A DNA stretch of 64,000 nt from Rhyacophila brunnea (taxonomy: Eukaryota; Arthropoda; Insecta; Trichoptera; Rhyacophilidae). The stretch is from positions 124,001 to 188,000 of the forward strand of contig JAGYXB010000815.1 in assembly GCA_022495005.1 (NCBI GenBank), given 5' to 3'. Made by a program: the position numbers and the translations under genes. Position 1 is the stretch's first letter. Each line of letters begins with the position of its first letter. The notes below the pieces were generated by a model. That model was given only the letters and a program-made list of their open reading frames with translations. It was not told the origin of the DNA and did no database searches. This document shows positions 62,178 through 64,000 of this stretch, one piece after another.

Positions 62178-64000
62178 CTGAAAAGGGAAAAATTACAATT
62201 CAATGAACTGACAAACAGAGTTGACTCCTCAACTGAAAGAAAACCGTTGGCCCTTGCAACTAAATTGGAAGTTGTTTGGCAAGATTGTCGATTCCAGCTA
62301 TTTATAGTTCATATAATATAAGATTACGAATTCCGATGGTAGTGCTAGTAATTGCTTCATTTTGAATGCAATGCAATAACCCATTTGTAGTAAATAAAAA
62401 TCTTTGATTGCATATTTCGTTCATATTAATTAATGTATTACAACTTTTTCCAATATGAACCAATAATCATTTTCTATAAATGGTTTTACGATATTGCATT
62501 CGATGCTACCCTATCAAATTGTAAATCATTACGATGTTAATGGCCGGTGACAGCAATAATATCTATTCCATGTGCTAGATTGACAAAATATTCTAACATG
62601 AATAGTAATACTGTGCACCATTACTATCCGCTAACAAGATCTCGTCGTTAATAGGATGTCGCATATAGAAGACTTCTCCATGACATACCTATCATAGGGG
62701 CAACGCGTATTTAAATAATGTATCGGCTCTCTTTTTTAGATGTGGTTCCTTTTCTTCTTCGCAATAAACCAAAATTTTACTAACAATAATTCTAACATCA
62801 CTCCTGATCGTTTTAGACATATTTTTATTATAAAAAGCATTAAATTATGTAAATCGATAGATCCGTACACCACGGAAGCGTAAAATAAAATGATAAATTA
62901 GGGGGCATTCCTCATTTGAAAACAGAAGTGCGATTGACAGCACAGAAGGAGCTTGTTAGTTCACAGTTTTAACACGTGGACAAGAAGTTCTTGTTCAACA
63001 ATACATTACTGATTGATAGATTCACTCAATATTTCACCCAATTTTATATTATCTCAAGTGTCAATATTAACCCTTTTACTCCCATTCGGCCGATATTTCG
63101 GCCCACCATACCTATGCGAAAACTCGATCTGGGCCGATCCATCGGCCGAAAGTTTGGAACCAAATTTACGATTTATTCCAAATTTTTTCCCGCTATATTT
63201 CGTCTCGTGTAGACAAAGTATTATATTCACTGTGTGTTGGGTGTGAGTAACATTTATTTTAGTGTCGGCTTTATTTATAATTATGTCATACCCTATTAAC
63301 TCACAAGTCATAATTGCTCTGCTGTCGAACTTGAGACCAAAGAGAGTCATAAAAATAATAAAACATTATTTTTATGACACATTTTAAATTCTGATATTTG
63401 TTTTAGTTGTTTTATGATTCATATATCACGTAACAAAATGAATTTTGTAATTTTTTAACTAACAATGGATGCCACTGTACTTTTGGTATGATGGTGAAAA
63501 AATACATGAATATAAATATTATTATAAATGATTTAGTGCTTTGAAACTTATTTTTAGAAATTACTTCATTACCATATCAGTTAGTCCTCCATACTGTATC
63601 GAATTCTCTTGCGATTTCGTGAATTGAATAATATTCTTGAATACCTTGACACTATACGATTTTTTTGATTACTTTATAAAAATTCTATTTCATAGAGAAA
63701 TAATAATGTTTATTTTTTTTTCTGTTACTACATAAGGATAGATTATATTATAAAATTTGATATATCAATTATAAATAAAAAAATGTTGTCACACTTGTTT
63801 TGTAGTTCAAACATAGTTTTATCCGTTCATTTCTAAATAAATATTGATACATTATTTTTTTCTTTTGTTTTATTGATGTAAACTATCAATATTATTACTT
63901 ATTATTGCTTTATACACCATTGAGAACACACAAAAATAGTTTCAAATTTTTAAAACATGTGTAGAATTAGTTATTTAAAAAAAACTAATCGACGATTTTT
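62178..64000. other. Nnp-1 intron or upstream sequence to window edge
   Basis: No upstream Nnp-1 exon could be recognised, although exon 62017-62177 begins one base into a codon split with an earlier exon. Apart from the possible TTAA end at 63067, nothing specific was seen. Confidence 0.35.
63067..63180. mobile_element. possible TTAA-target element end
   Basis: TTAACCCTTTTACTCCCATT is followed by nested GGCCGA..TCGGCC palindromes. TTAA plus CCCTTT is a usual terminus of piggyBac-like elements. No second end and no transposase were found. Confidence 0.3.

Overview
The window is nuclear DNA of an insect: it is AT-rich and intron-rich, has GT..AG splice sites, a conserved animal neurofibromin gene, short CCTAA (insect telomere-type) runs, and many mariner, pogo/Tigger, hAT-type, RTE and tRNA-SINE copies. 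A hemipteran is plausible, but the species cannot be fixed from the sequence. No virus, CRISPR array or genuine tRNA gene was seen.

Two host genes are present, both on the minus strand. The first is neurofibromin (Nf1). It begins at the ATG at 52511-52513 and runs leftward through 43 coding exons to 941; the C-terminal exons lie off the left edge. All 43 exons have GT..AG boundaries, and their phases join without a break into 6102 nt (2034 codons). These cover the N-terminal helical region, the Ras-GAP domain with its arginine finger (about residue 1262), the Sec14-like and PH-like modules and the start of the C-terminal HEAT-like region. The second gene, at 58684-62177, supplies the last three exons of a lysine-rich nucleolar protein whose C-terminus matches RRP1/RRP1B (insect Nnp-1). 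Its 5' exons lie off the right edge. About 6.2 kb of repeat-rich intergenic DNA separates the two.

Most other recognisable sequence is mobile DNA in introns. Highlights are: (i) an intact-looking mariner with a 349-aa transposase (44525-45812); (ii) a 3.7-kb spliced DNA transposon in Nf1 intron 18 (16964-20698), plus a second decayed member of the same group (56299-58377) and two deletion derivatives (48263-49494, 45826-47613), most with TATA-like 4-bp target duplications and element-specific subterminal repeats; (iii) a 1.2-kb palindrome with two 567-bp arms, 60 nt inside intron 9; (iv) several hAT-type MITEs with 8-bp target duplications, one of which interrupts a SINE; (v) a 75-bp tandem duplication that copies a MITE end plus its flank.

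Layout: 1-940 intron beyond the last visible Nf1 exon; 941-52513 Nf1 (intron 1, about 9.9 kb, and introns 4, 9 and 18 hold most of the large insertions); 52514-58683 intergenic, with a pogo-like MITE, a mariner remnant and the second TATA-target transposon; 58684-64000 the 3' part of Nnp-1 with a Tigger remnant in one intron.
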